In this document: one piece after another, positions 1 to 7,259 of the stretch | Numbering within the stretch: the stretch's first letter is position 1 | Layout: each line of letters starts with the position of its first letter | IMG/VR virus record: IMGVR_UViG_3300003543_000057 | Span: 1 to 20,514 of that record | Reading direction: 5' to 3' (one strand) | DNA: 20,514 nt | Source: a virus | Notes under the pieces: generated by a model | What the model saw: only the letters and a program-made list of their open reading frames with translations | What the model was told of the DNA's origin: nothing | Database searches by the model: none | Made by a program: the position numbers and the translations under genes

Positions 1-3000
1 CAGTGGAGGTTGTGAGGCCTACTTCTAGGCAACCATCGGTAACCATCCGCATGCGTAGCGTGTTATTGGGGTAAAAATCTATAGCGGTAGCTGTTGTCTG
101 TACCCGCATAGCACCAGCTACCGTCCCAACGTAGGACAATCTTCCTGTACTGCCGTGGAACTCCGTTAGCACTGTTGGCGTGGGGCTACCTGCCGCCTCT
201 ATCTTAATTCGCGCATCTGCTGCATCAGTCCGTATATGAAGCGGGTAATCAGGACTTGTAGTGCCTATCCCTACATTACCTGCACTATCTATACGCATAC
301 TCTCTGCGCCATCCACGCTAAATTTAATAACCCCCGCCCCAACCTTAAAAATGCTTAACGCAGAAGCCCCTTCTGAGTATATATAATCCGTAGCAAGATC
401 CTGAATAAGCAGGAGTCGCCCTTCAGGATTGTCGGTGTGTTTCACTGCCATAGCAGCCCAACTGCCGCCAGAAGATTCCACATATAATGCCGGAATGTAT
501 GTGCCTTTGTTATATAGAGTTAATACTGAATTTGGCGCTGGAGTAGTCCCGTTTATAATGACACTTCCAGCACTGTCTATACGCATACGCTCAGAGCCTG
601 CGTTATTCTGGAATAGCATAGTCTGCCCACGTAGCGTTAAATCAACAGTGCTTGCAGGCTTAAACACCCCAACCTGAAAGTCATTAACCCCGTTGAGCCA
701 GACACCGCCATCACTTATCCATGTGCCGTTGTTTATTATTGCTTGGCCACTAACGTGTAGCGAGACACTGGGGGTTGTAATACCTATCCCTACATTACCA
801 GCACTGTTTATACGCATACGCTCTGGCGGGAAAGACGTACTTGCTGGCCCTGTGAGGAAGCTCATAACACCATCTTGAAAATGTAGAGCCGTGGCCCCTA
901 GTGTCGGATCTTCAACTGTAATCACGTCTAAAGGATCTCTGTACACGTTATGCGTTATATACATGCGTGCAGTATCGAGTGAGGTTATAGGCGTTATGTG
1001 TAATCTTGGGATAGCATTAGAGCCGAAAGTTGCAAAACTACCTGCTCCATCTCTCTTTACTACCAACTTTCCATCTTCGGGACTTGAAGTACCTATCCCT
1101 ACATTACCCCCCGAGTAATTAATACCTCCAGTAGCGTCATCCCACTTACCGCCTGTAACTTTAACCCCGTTTTCATAGAAACCATTAAGTGCGTTTACAG
1201 TGCCTGCACCTGAAGATATGGTTGTGCCTACCTCTAGGCAACCGTTGGCGGCTAGGCGCATGTACTCGGTAGCACCAGCAGTACCCGTTAAATTACTATC
1301 TGCACCAAACATCCACCTGTAGTATCCGCCGGTGGTCGTCAGCACTGACGAGAGTGAAGATTCGCCTGAAAATACTGCGTTTGCTGAGAGTGCGAGATCG
1401 CTGGCCACAGCAGCTGAGTGGGTGGCTATAAGGACTCCAGCAGAGCCATCTGAGTGCTTGCCAACGTACAGCGAGGCAGAGAGATTATCAACCCCAATAC
1501 CCACTCTGCCACCGCTATAGTTAATGCCCTCAGTAGCGTCGTCCCACTTACTGCTAGCTAACTTTACACCATTCTCGTAGAATCCATTCAGTGCGTTTAC
1601 AGTGCCTGCACCAGTGGAGGTAGTTAGGCCTACTGCGAGACAACTATCACTAGTGTTTCGCATGGTTTCTGCACTGTTGCTAAAAAACTGCATCGCGTCT
1701 AACGAATGGCTGTATTGGACGCGCCCTACAGACTTACTATCTCTGTCTGCAAAATACAGCGAGCCAGAGCCTGCGCTAGACGAAGCAATAATAACCTGAG
1801 AACCACCCGTACTGCCGTTATCCCGCTCAAACAGAGCCACGTCTGCTGGGCCCTGCGTCCATGCGGGGGTATCCGTCCTCTCTAACCTAACGTCCAGCTT
1901 TGCGAATGGATCGGTTGCACCAACCCCAACATCGCCACCCGAATAATTAATACCACCCGTGGCATCGTCCCACTTGCTACCACCCGCACTAAACGCTTTG
2001 TTAATCCAGTCAGCACCGTCATAGGTTAGAACATCGTCCAGTACGGGACCAGCAATGATTACGTCACTGTGGCTCGGGAGTGTATGACTTTCGGCATGGT
2101 GTTGATCTGGGGTTACGTCTACAAGACCATCATGTGAAAGTGTAGAAGTGTAGCGTATAAATAAAGTAACTCTCTGGTTGTTGGATAGTGGTGGCCCAAC
2201 TTCATCAAAGAACACCACAGGAACATGCCAGACGTCAGCTACTAATGTAGGAACACCTGTAACATCGTAACTGCGGTGTGTTGTAGTCGCATCTGGGTCA
2301 TGTATATTTAGCCAATCGCCTTTATCTAGATTCTCAAGGAATAGTGTCTTATCGTCCCCATGGTTATCCTCTTCATTTATGTACACTATAGTAACAAGTG
2401 ACGCATCAGCATCATTACCTGCTAGTCTACCTGGTGCTGGAGTAGCTGTAGGATTAACTATGCGATAGTCAAAGGCTACAATACCTAAAGCCGAAGCTGA
2501 CTGCTTGGGCACCCACTTTAATAATGTAGCGTCCCAGCCTAATCTGTCATTGTTTAATGGCAATTCTGTCGTAGTATCAACATCAGTGTGGCTATCAATA
2601 TTGTGTAACTGAGGGTGGTGGTCATCCGCAGTCTGGCCTGTAGTATCTGCATGAGCATGAGTATGAGCACTTGGCGGAAATGTAGGTGGTATATTTAGAT
2701 GATCAGGGCCGTCCCATTCGTGGGCCTGATTGTGGTGCTGATCTGGGGTTACGCCTAGTAAATCATCGTGCTCAGACGCACCATCTGCTGGCTTATCTAG
2801 TAAATCGTTATAACTAACTTGCCCACTACCGTCTACACCGTCATGAGCGTGTGAATTAGGTGGAAATGTAGGCGGTATATTTAAGTGATCGGGACCATCC
2901 CATTCGTGGGCCTGATTGTGGTGCTGATCTGGGGTTACATCCACAAGAGCTTCATGTTGCGTAGTAGACAGAGGTAAGTAGTCTTCTGCTTTTGTTTGAT

Positions 3001-3517
3001 ACGTACCATTAAGCCCGATTAATACAGGCTTAGGGCCAGACCATAAATACGTCTTACCATCTTGGTTGTCAAAGATAACTATATGATTCTGTAGCACACT
3101 TAACGTAGACCCAATAGCATATGGATGGCCAGACCAATCCATTGCATTAACGTCTTGTTCTATTGTATTACCTGGAGTGTTAGTGGCTGAAGCAGAATAC
3201 TCAACTATGATTTCAACTAACAGCCAACGCCCAGCATCGGTTATTGAGATATTATTAGGCTTAATAACTGAGATGTCGTCTGGTGTAGCTAGGGACAATT
3301 CGTCATACCAGTACTCAGAGGCATCACCTGGCTGGTGCAACTGAATTCTAAGGTACCTAGTGATGTCTAAATCTTTTATCTCATCAACAGTTCTAAATAT
3401 AAAAGCTAATTCTATCTTGTGCTCTTCGCCAACAAATAGCCCTCTTTGTTGTACAACTGTGCCTTTACCTAATGCTAGGTCGCGGTGTACAGCTAATACT
3501 TTATGTATTAATAGCAT
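1..3517 (-). CDS. Giant tail fibre protein, 3' end missing
   Basis: Continuous reading frame of at least 1172 codons that runs off the left edge. The ATG lies 17 nt inside the previous gene, just after a GCAGG ribosome site. Residues 1 to about 115 form an N-terminal domain closely similar to the whole of the neighbouring short protein (shared FIFRTVDEI, LHQ, GRWLLVE), probably for virion attachment. Next come histidine-rich stretches with two copies of HHNQAHEWDGPDHL and a shorter VTPDQHH copy. The distal part has repeated units with KWDDAT, GINYSGG, NVGIGT and MRIDSAGNVGIG, the pattern of beta-structured phage fibres, which often end in a self-cleaving S74-type chaperone; that end is outside the window. 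Inferred role: host receptor binding. The fibre call is strong; the receptor is unknown. Confidence 0.88.
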   Translation of the reverse strand, partial: MLLIHKVLAVHRDLALGKGTVVQQRGLFVGEEHKIELAFIFRTVDEIKDLDITRYLRIQLHQPGDASEYWYDELSLATPDDISVIKPNNISITDAGRWLLVEIIVEYSASATNTPGNTIEQDVNAMDWSGHPYAIGSTLSVLQNHIVIFDNQDGKTYLWSGPKPVLIGLNGTYQTKAEDYLPLSTTQHEALVDVTPDQHHNQAHEWDGPDHLNIPPTFPPNSHAHDGVDGSGQVSYNDLLDKPADGASEHDDLLGVTPDQHHNQAHEWDGPDHLNIPPTFPPSAHTHAHADTTGQTADDHHPQLHNIDSHTDVDTTTELPLNNDRLGWDATLLKWVPKQSASALGIVAFDYRIVNPTATPAPGRLAGNDADASLVTIVYINEEDNHGDDKTLFLENLDKGDWLNIHDPDATTTHRSYDVTGVPTLVADVWHVPVVFFDEVGPPLSNNQRVTLFIRYTSTLSHDGLVDVTPDQHHAESHTLPSHSDVIIAGPVLDDVLTYDGADWINKAFSAGGSKWDDATGGINYSGGDVGVGATDPFAKLDVRLERTDTPAWTQGPADVALFERDNGSTGGSQVIIASSSAGSGSLYFADRDSKSVGRVQYSHSLDAMQFFSNSAETMRNTSDSCLAVGLTTSTGAGTVNALNGFYENGVKLASSKWDDATEGINYSGGRVGIGVDNLSASLYVGKHSDGSAGVLIATHSAAVASDLALSANAVFSGESSLSSVLTTTGGYYRWMFGADSNLTGTAGATEYMRLAANGCLEVGTTISSGAGTVNALNGFYENGVKVTGGKWDDATGGINYSGGNVGIGTSSPEDGKLVVKRDGAGSFATFGSNAIPRLHITPITSLDTARMYITHNVYRDPLDVITVEDPTLGATALHFQDGVMSFLTGPASTSFPPERMRINSAGNVGIGITTPSVSLHVSGQAIINNGTWISDGGVWLNGVNDFQVGVFKPASTVDLTLRGQTMLFQNNAGSERMRIDSAGSVIINGTTPAPNSVLTLYNKGTYIPALYVESSGGSWAAMAVKHTDNPEGRLLLIQDLATDYIYSEGASALSIFKVGAGVIKFSVDGAESMRIDSAGNVGIGTTSPDYPLHIRTDAADARIKIEAAGSPTPTVLTEFHGSTGRLSYVGTVAGAMRVQTTATAIDFYPNNTLRMRMVTDGCLEVGLTTST

Positions 3518-3884
3518 CCTGCAACTCTTTAATTAGTTTACGAGCTTCATGATCTACGTGCTCAACTAGCAACCACCTACCTGCTCTTGTAACTGTATAA
3601 GGTTTTAATACTGTATTATTGTTGGGCACTGCCTCTGACGTCTCATTATACCAGTACTCACGTAATGGGCCTTCTTGGTGTAACCCGACTCTAGCATAAC
3701 GGGCTGTATCTAAGTGCTGAATCTCATCTACAGTCCTAAAGATAAACATTAGCTCGATAGACTGCTCAGTACGTATAGAGTTACCTCTGTACTGCTCTAC
3801 AGTACCACGACCTAACTGTAGATCGTTATGTACGATGCGCGAGCTAGTAACAACACGCGTAACTAATGGACTATCCGATTGCAT
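3501..3884 (-). CDS. Short fibre-like protein, paralogue of the fibre N-terminus
   Basis: 127 residues from the ATG (MQSDSP). I prefer this start because a longer version would add a hydrophobic stretch encoded entirely inside the upstream gene, whereas this one gives a 14-nt overlap like other junctions here. Most of its length aligns with the first ~115 residues of the giant fibre downstream: GRGTVEQ versus GKGTVVQ, FIFRTVDEIQHLDTARY versus FIFRTVDEIKDLDITRY, and GRWLLVE in both. It is therefore a tandem duplicate of the fibre base domain without the shaft. It might be a separate baseplate or adaptor subunit that packs with the fibre, or a remnant of fibre exchange. Translationally coupled to both neighbours. 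Exact function unknown. Confidence 0.8.
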   Translation of the reverse strand: MQSDSPLVTRVVTSSRIVHNDLQLGRGTVEQYRGNSIRTEQSIELMFIFRTVDEIQHLDTARYARVGLHQEGPLREYWYNETSEAVPNNNTVLKPYTVTRAGRWLLVEHVDHEARKLIKELQDAINT

Positions 3885-4686
3885 TGTAGTGAGACTCAAA
3901 GTTAGGGGCAGACACACTGTCAGTAGAAGCAAGTCTGACTATCTCATCTAGGTCACGCTGATACAAGACTAGCTCTTCATTAGCCATGCTTCTGTTTTGG
4001 GCGTCTACGTCATTACGTAAGGCCATAGCCACTACGTAATACTTTAGTGCAGTGTCAAAGCATATATCTAAGGGAGGATCTTGATCTATAGCTGTAGGTA
4101 ATGGTGGGCATTCTGTATAGTAGATAATAATAGCCTGGGCTACAGTCATGCCAGCTAACACACCGTATAGGTTATCTTTGGACTCAGCATTGATATCTGG
4201 GTCAACTATATTACCTATAACACCATACGGTTGATCTATGTCGTAACCGTCAATAGCTACTACAACACCATACGGACTATCCATTAATTCGTACATGGCA
4301 TCGTAGTCGCCAAAAGGTCTAGGGTATACCCTTAGCTCTCTGCGCTTAATCTCGTCAAAAACAACATGCGTTATATCATCTTCACTAACTGTAAACCGCC
4401 AATCGGTCTCGCGGTTATGGTCCATCCACCCTGAGCTACGTAGTGGCAGTGGCTTCCAGTCATACGTGCAATGGCTAAGCCGTAGTATGGTGTCTGGGAG
4501 AGTGTATATCTCCTGGCCATTCTTTAACGCTATAGCTGAGCTATTCTTAAACAGTCCAGATTGAATAGCTATATCGGTTATACCCTGATTCAGGTTTCTC
4601 AATAGCGTAGCGTCAGACCACCGCTGTTTCTCGTGATCATTAAGTGTGTCGCGAGCCCGTAAAAATATCTCAGTAATTCGACTCAT
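3871..4686 (-). CDS. Probable head-tail adaptor or connector protein
   Basis: 271 residues; ATG preceded by AAAGG at 7 nt. The N-terminus (RARDTLNDHEKQRWSDATLLRNLNQG) has the look of phage adaptor proteins whose first helices read 'L.D....RW.d..L...ln.g', similar to the family I know as DUF6682. A mixed central region has several PYGVV or LYGV turns, and the C-terminus is helical (LKYYVVAMALRNDVDAQN, then a Glu-rich helix). Such proteins commonly sit between portal and tail in tailed phages. Position, after the capsid genes and before the fibres, fits this. No membrane segment or catalytic motif is seen. Its end overlaps the next gene by 14 nt. Family assignment is from memory of the N-terminal pattern, so function is moderate confidence only. 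Confidence 0.6.
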   Translation of the reverse strand: MSRITEIFLRARDTLNDHEKQRWSDATLLRNLNQGITDIAIQSGLFKNSSAIALKNGQEIYTLPDTILRLSHCTYDWKPLPLRSSGWMDHNRETDWRFTVSEDDITHVVFDEIKRRELRVYPRPFGDYDAMYELMDSPYGVVVAIDGYDIDQPYGVIGNIVDPDINAESKDNLYGVLAGMTVAQAIIIYYTECPPLPTAIDQDPPLDICFDTALKYYVVAMALRNDVDAQNRSMANEELVLYQRDLDEIVRLASTDSVSAPNFESHYNAIG

Positions 4687-4702
4687 ACAAATACCTTTAC
4701 GG

Positions 4703-4780
4703 CTAACGCCCTCTATGAATATCGCGAGGTGATTTTACTACTGGTGGGGCAACAGGTTTTTCTTCTTTCTTCTTTTTCAT
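4703..4780 (-). CDS. Tiny basic protein, 25 residues
   Basis: A 25-codon frame that starts with four lysines (MKKKKEEKPVAPP) and ends PRDIHRGR. Its support is translational: the leader AGGAGATTGACATG is identical to that of the gene just upstream, an ideal Shine-Dalgarno at 6 nt spacing. It lies 16 nt before the adaptor gene and 9 nt after the stop of the 47-residue gene. No domain is recognisable. Proline-rich and strongly charged, it is probably unstructured; it could be a nucleic-acid-binding or virion-packaged peptide, or a coupling leader for the adaptor. Function unknown. Confidence 0.55.
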   Translation of the reverse strand: MKKKKEEKPVAPPVVKSPRDIHRGR

Positions 4781-4789
4781 GTCAATCTC

Positions 4790-4933
4790 CTACATGTCTG
4801 TTCGACGGCATATCTGACCACCATCTTTAGTTTTGCGACAAATCGTGCCTTCCTGCTTCTTAGCTACTTTCTTCTTGGCTTTCTTCTTGCGTGTTGCTAT
4901 AGCTTCTGCTGTTGCTTTTGCAATTCCTGTCAT
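4790..4933 (-). CDS. Small lysine-rich protein, 47 residues
   Basis: 47 codons. Residues 15-27 are almost all Lys, Arg or Ala (TRKKKAKKKVAKK), followed by a short tail with two cysteines 11 residues apart (ICRKTKDGGQICRR). The ATG follows AGGAG at 6 nt, and that ribosome site directly abuts the U-tract of the terminator upstream, so the gene is probably made at a lower level than the capsid genes. No family recognised. The basic composition suggests DNA or RNA binding, perhaps a packaged internal peptide; this is inference from composition only. The same leader sequence is reused by the next gene. Confidence 0.6.
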   Translation of the reverse strand: MTGIAKATAEAIATRKKKAKKKVAKKQEGTICRKTKDGGQICRRTDM

Positions 4934-4944
4934 GTCAATCTCCT

Positions 4945-4973
4945 AAAAAGCCTACCCTATTGCTAGGGTAGGC
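4945..4973 (-). terminator. Intrinsic terminator after the capsid genes
   Basis: On the minus strand a perfect 10-bp stem GCCTACCCTA / TAGGGTAGGC with loop GCAA is followed at once by TTTTT. It lies 52 nt beyond the stop of the small capsid-associated gene. The U-tract runs straight into AGGAG, the ribosome site of the next gene, so readthrough is needed for the downstream virion genes unless another promoter exists. Confidence 0.85.
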
Positions 4974-5025
4974 ATTCATTCACCAACGTTGCTATGGAGT
5001 AGCGAAGTTAGTCAAAATTTCATCC

Positions 5026-5439
5026 CTAAGGTGCAGGGACGAAATTAGTGAGTTCCCCAGTGCATTGCTCATACTCGATATATTCAATCGTGAACATTGC
5101 TATGCCAACTGTTGATGTACCGAGTTTATCCATTGTAATAACTGGACCTGTCTGCTGGGAAATGTCGCCATTTCCTGCAACAACAGTATCAGCAGCAGAA
5201 TCAATTGCGGTAAGGGCTAGTAGCTCTGTACCACCATTGAAACCAACAGTAATAGTTGGGGTTGCGCCATCGAACGGAACGATCGTAACTAATGAACTAG
5301 CTGTAATCAGTACATTCATTGGCAGGACTGCAAGCTCGTATGCGCCAGCTGCAGCCATGTCACTCGCATTAATCTCGAGTGCCATGACGCTAACGTCACG
5401 CTTCTTGTGCTTACCTAGAGTGCGAGAAATATCAGTCAT
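5026..5439 (-). CDS. Small capsid-associated (decoration-like) protein
   Basis: 137 residues; starts 1 nt after the end of the major capsid gene with GGAGTGTAAT before the ATG. The N-terminus is basic (TLGKHKKRD). The rest is rich in Ala, Thr, Val and Gly with alternating patterns typical of beta-sandwich head proteins (VLITASSLVTIVPFDGATPTI). No enzyme motif is present. Proteins of this size directly after an N4-gp56-type capsid gene are usually head decoration or auxiliary capsid proteins, and the tight coupling with the capsid gene suggests comparable abundance. A terminator follows, which would keep capsid and this protein at a high level relative to the rest of the operon. Role inferred from position and composition. 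Confidence 0.6.
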   Translation of the reverse strand: MTDISRTLGKHKKRDVSVMALEINASDMAAAGAYELAVLPMNVLITASSLVTIVPFDGATPTITVGFNGGTELLALTAIDSAADTVVAGNGDISQQTGPVITMDKLGTSTVGIAMFTIEYIEYEQCTGELTNFVPAP

Positions 5440-5440
5440 A

Positions 5441-6577
5441 TTACACTCCTACCTTGACGTCAACAACAACTACGCCGTAGTCAAGATCACTGATCTTGGC
5501 CTGCTTGTAGCTTTCGTTTTCTGCCAATAGGTTCGTTTTCTTAGTCTCCATCCAAAACTCAACAGCACTTTCGCTGGTAATGGAGAAGTCTTCAGAAGGT
5601 TGCCATTTATAGTCAGGGTGCTTACCAAACGCACATTGGACAGCACCAGAACCCATGATCACACCACGAGAGTGTAATTCAGAAGAGCCATAGTCGAAGC
5701 CTTCCTGGCCAGTCCATACAGCTGTAGTAGGATCATTGCCGGCATACTGGCGGAGCCCACACATCTCAATCTCAGAATCGTTCAGACCCCAACCTAATTG
5801 GGTACCTGCAGTGCTCCCGAAGAAGTGATCTGCTTGAACGATGAGCAAAGAGCCCAGCTTACCAATAACACCTTTTATGTTACGGTTGTTTGCACCACGA
5901 ACATCACCAGACCGGACAATAGTCTGATAGCCTGCAGTATCCTTACGGATCATAGCAGCCATAGTCGCGTCAACTACGAAAAGCCATACAGGCTCACCAT
6001 TTTCCAGGCGGTAAGGGTCCAAAGGACGGCGAATGCCACCTGCGGAGAATCCCTGGCTGGTTTTGATGGTCGTTTCAATGTCGGTCAACACATCAAAGGT
6101 TAGGGTACTACCCAAGTCGATAATGTGTGATGGTGCCTGACCTAAGCCACCTTGGACGGAGTCAAAAATCGACTGGTCCTTGAAGCGGATAAAGAGGTCT
6201 GACAACTTTGACCGTGAATCGGAGTGTTGACTGATCTGTAGATCACCAATGTCGACGGCATCAAACTCGTCTCCATTATCTACTACCAACCGGTAGCGGT
6301 CAACTGTGATTTTGTCTGAGAACTTACGCTTGGACTCACCTTCGCCATAGGCAGTTTCTTTGCCTTTCTTTGCTTTCCCAGAAATATTGCCTGAGAAGTC
6401 AAATACGACTGTGTGGCCCCCTTTCGCACTGGTGTTATTGACCTGATAAACAACTGAGTCTTTGGTCGAACCGGTCATTGGAGACCAGAATGATTTAGAA
6501 GCAGCTTGTACCAAGCCTTCACGCATCCAGCGCTTGCGTTTAAGGTCAGACGATAAGGCTACAACACCTGTAGTCAT
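5441..6577 (-). CDS. Major capsid protein, N4-gp56 family
   Basis: 378 residues from the ATG of MTTGVVALSSDLKRKRW. That start has AAAGG at 8 nt; an in-frame ATG 18 nt upstream has no ribosome site. Features matching the N4-gp56 capsid family (PF13252, DUF4043) are an N-terminal RKRWMREGLVQAASKSFWSP segment, a GNISGKAKKGKETAYGEGE region, DRYRLVVDNGDEFDAVDIG, and ISQHSDSRSKLSDLFIRFKD, with the C-terminal half VWLFVVDATMAAMIRKD. The fold of this family is HK97-like. The preceding scaffold-like gene and following small capsid-associated gene support the call. It lies downstream of its own likely promoter at 6641-6670, as expected for the most abundant late protein. Confidence 0.88.
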   Translation of the reverse strand: MTTGVVALSSDLKRKRWMREGLVQAASKSFWSPMTGSTKDSVVYQVNNTSAKGGHTVVFDFSGNISGKAKKGKETAYGEGESKRKFSDKITVDRYRLVVDNGDEFDAVDIGDLQISQHSDSRSKLSDLFIRFKDQSIFDSVQGGLGQAPSHIIDLGSTLTFDVLTDIETTIKTSQGFSAGGIRRPLDPYRLENGEPVWLFVVDATMAAMIRKDTAGYQTIVRSGDVRGANNRNIKGVIGKLGSLLIVQADHFFGSTAGTQLGWGLNDSEIEMCGLRQYAGNDPTTAVWTGQEGFDYGSSELHSRGVIMGSGAVQCAFGKHPDYKWQPSEDFSITSESAVEFWMETKKTNLLAENESYKQAKISDLDYGVVVVDVKVGV

Positions 6578-6640
6578 GATAATTACCTTTAGCAATGTGT
6601 ATGAAGGGTTAGTTGCTTAGGTAATCGCGGAGTACTTAAC

Positions 6641-6670
6641 AGTATAGCGATTACGTCTGCTACCTGTCCA
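6641..6670 (-). promoter_or_regulatory. Sigma-70-like promoter for the major capsid gene
   Basis: On the minus strand TGGACA, 18 nt, then TATACT, 64 nt upstream of the capsid ATG. An 8-bp inverted repeat GTAATCGC / GCGATTAC (arms at 6621-6628 and 6647-6654) brackets the -10 box and the expected start site near 6634, so an operator or early-transcript structure is possible. It lets capsid be transcribed separately from scaffold, Tad2 and Acb2. Confidence 0.55.
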
Positions 6671-6713
6671 GTATCTCATAGAGGAATACTAACAAGGTAA
6701 TTTTGGCTCATAT

Positions 6714-6756
6714 ATATAGAAATCTCTATATTTTTACCTAAATTACTTCGTAATTT
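6714..6756. repeat. AT-rich dyads between acb2-like gene and capsid promoter
   Basis: Two adjacent small inverted repeats: ATATAGA-AATC-TCTATAT (6714-6731) and AAATTAC-TTC-GTAATTT (6740-6756). Neither has a U-tract on the minus strand. The first is followed by TTTTT on the plus strand, where no gene ends. They may act as weak stops, protein sites or simply AT-rich spacer; no gene fits in 6578-6809. Confidence 0.35.
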
Positions 6757-6809
6757 TAACCTAATTAGACTGAAAAAGATACACATATTTGTCATTGATA
6801 TCAATTATG

Positions 6810-7034
6810 TTAAAACGACTCTGGTTGAGCTACGGCGCGTACTAGCTCCATAATACCAACTTGTAGATTAGTATTACCTATAGCAACCCAACGTTGATCA
6901 ATCGCCGCTTCTAGCTTCAACTTGCGCACAAGCTCTTTCAGTTGCTCGCCTGTGTTCTTAATTTCATTCATAAGGTCTATCTCCTGTTGTGACAGGTCAC
7001 GATAGCCCTTAATCTTCTTATGTTGATTATCCAT
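6810..7034 (-). CDS. acb2: Acb2-like cyclic nucleotide sponge (anti-CBASS)
   Basis: 74 residues from the ATG of MDNQHKKIKGYRDL; a TTG codon two residues upstream could also serve. The pattern QHKKIKGYRDLSQQEIDLMNEIK, a coiled region, then DQRWVAIGNTNLQVGIMELVRAVAQPE is that of the Acb2/Tad1 hairpin family (PF24729; T4 Vs.4 and PaMx33 Acb2). As I recall from the Acb2 literature, Tyr11 and Lys26 contact the cyclic dinucleotide; with the ATG start this protein has Tyr11 and Lys26 at exactly those positions. Such proteins bind CBASS signals in the cytoplasm and prevent effector activation. The ATG overlaps the end of the Tad2-like gene by 8 nt, so the two are translationally coupled. Ligand range is not determinable from sequence. 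Confidence 0.85.
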   Translation of the reverse strand: MDNQHKKIKGYRDLSQQEIDLMNEIKNTGEQLKELVRKLKLEAAIDQRWVAIGNTNLQVGIMELVRAVAQPESF

Positions 7035-7251
7035 AGACAATTACCCAATCCTCTGCTAGTAAGTCAGTCTGGCTACAGAGCCAAGGAACAAATTGATCGT
7101 CCACTGTCTTCATATAAATATATGGTAGTGTCATCTTACTATGCTCATCCGGCACTTGTAACTCCAGATACATGTCTTTGCCATTCCAGCCTAAACGCTG
7201 TACCCGAGTACCTGGTGAGCTCATTACTGCTATTGCTGCTCCAATATCCAT
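7027..7251 (-). CDS. tad2: Tad2-like signal sponge (DUF2829, anti-Thoeris)
   Basis: 74 residues; ATG after AGGGG at 5 nt. Matches DUF2829 along its whole length: residues 1-10 helix (DIGAAIAVM), 19-32 RLGWNGKDMYLELQ, 43-49 PYIYMKT, 56-69 PWLCSQTDLLAEDW. DUF2829 is the family of Tad2, which sequesters the cyclic ADP-ribose-type signal of Thoeris defence, and some members also bind cyclic dinucleotides. This copy is compact: the segment between the two conserved halves is only about 10 residues. It lies 8 nt after the scaffold stop and overlaps the Acb2-like gene, so it belongs to the late operon. DUF2829 membership is clear; anti-Thoeris activity is inferred from the family. Confidence 0.8.
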   Translation of the reverse strand: MDIGAAIAVMSSPGTRVQRLGWNGKDMYLELQVPDEHSKMTLPYIYMKTVDDQFVPWLCSQTDLLAEDWVIVYG

Positions 7252-7259
7252 ACTAACCC

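Noticed and set aside
429-1799. Several short plus-strand frames opposite the fibre gene
   Set aside because: They repeat because the fibre itself repeats (IPTLPP is the antisense of the VGIG joints), so they are shadows of one continuous minus-strand frame.
2673-2938. The fibre repeats as a CRISPR-like array
   Set aside because: Only two long copies, both in frame within a coding sequence; no short repeats with regular spacers anywhere in the window.
5048-5530. A 160-codon plus-strand frame across the small capsid-associated gene and capsid end
   Set aside because: Antisense shadow of two well-supported, coupled minus-strand genes; composition is Ser/Val-rich with no recognisable pattern.
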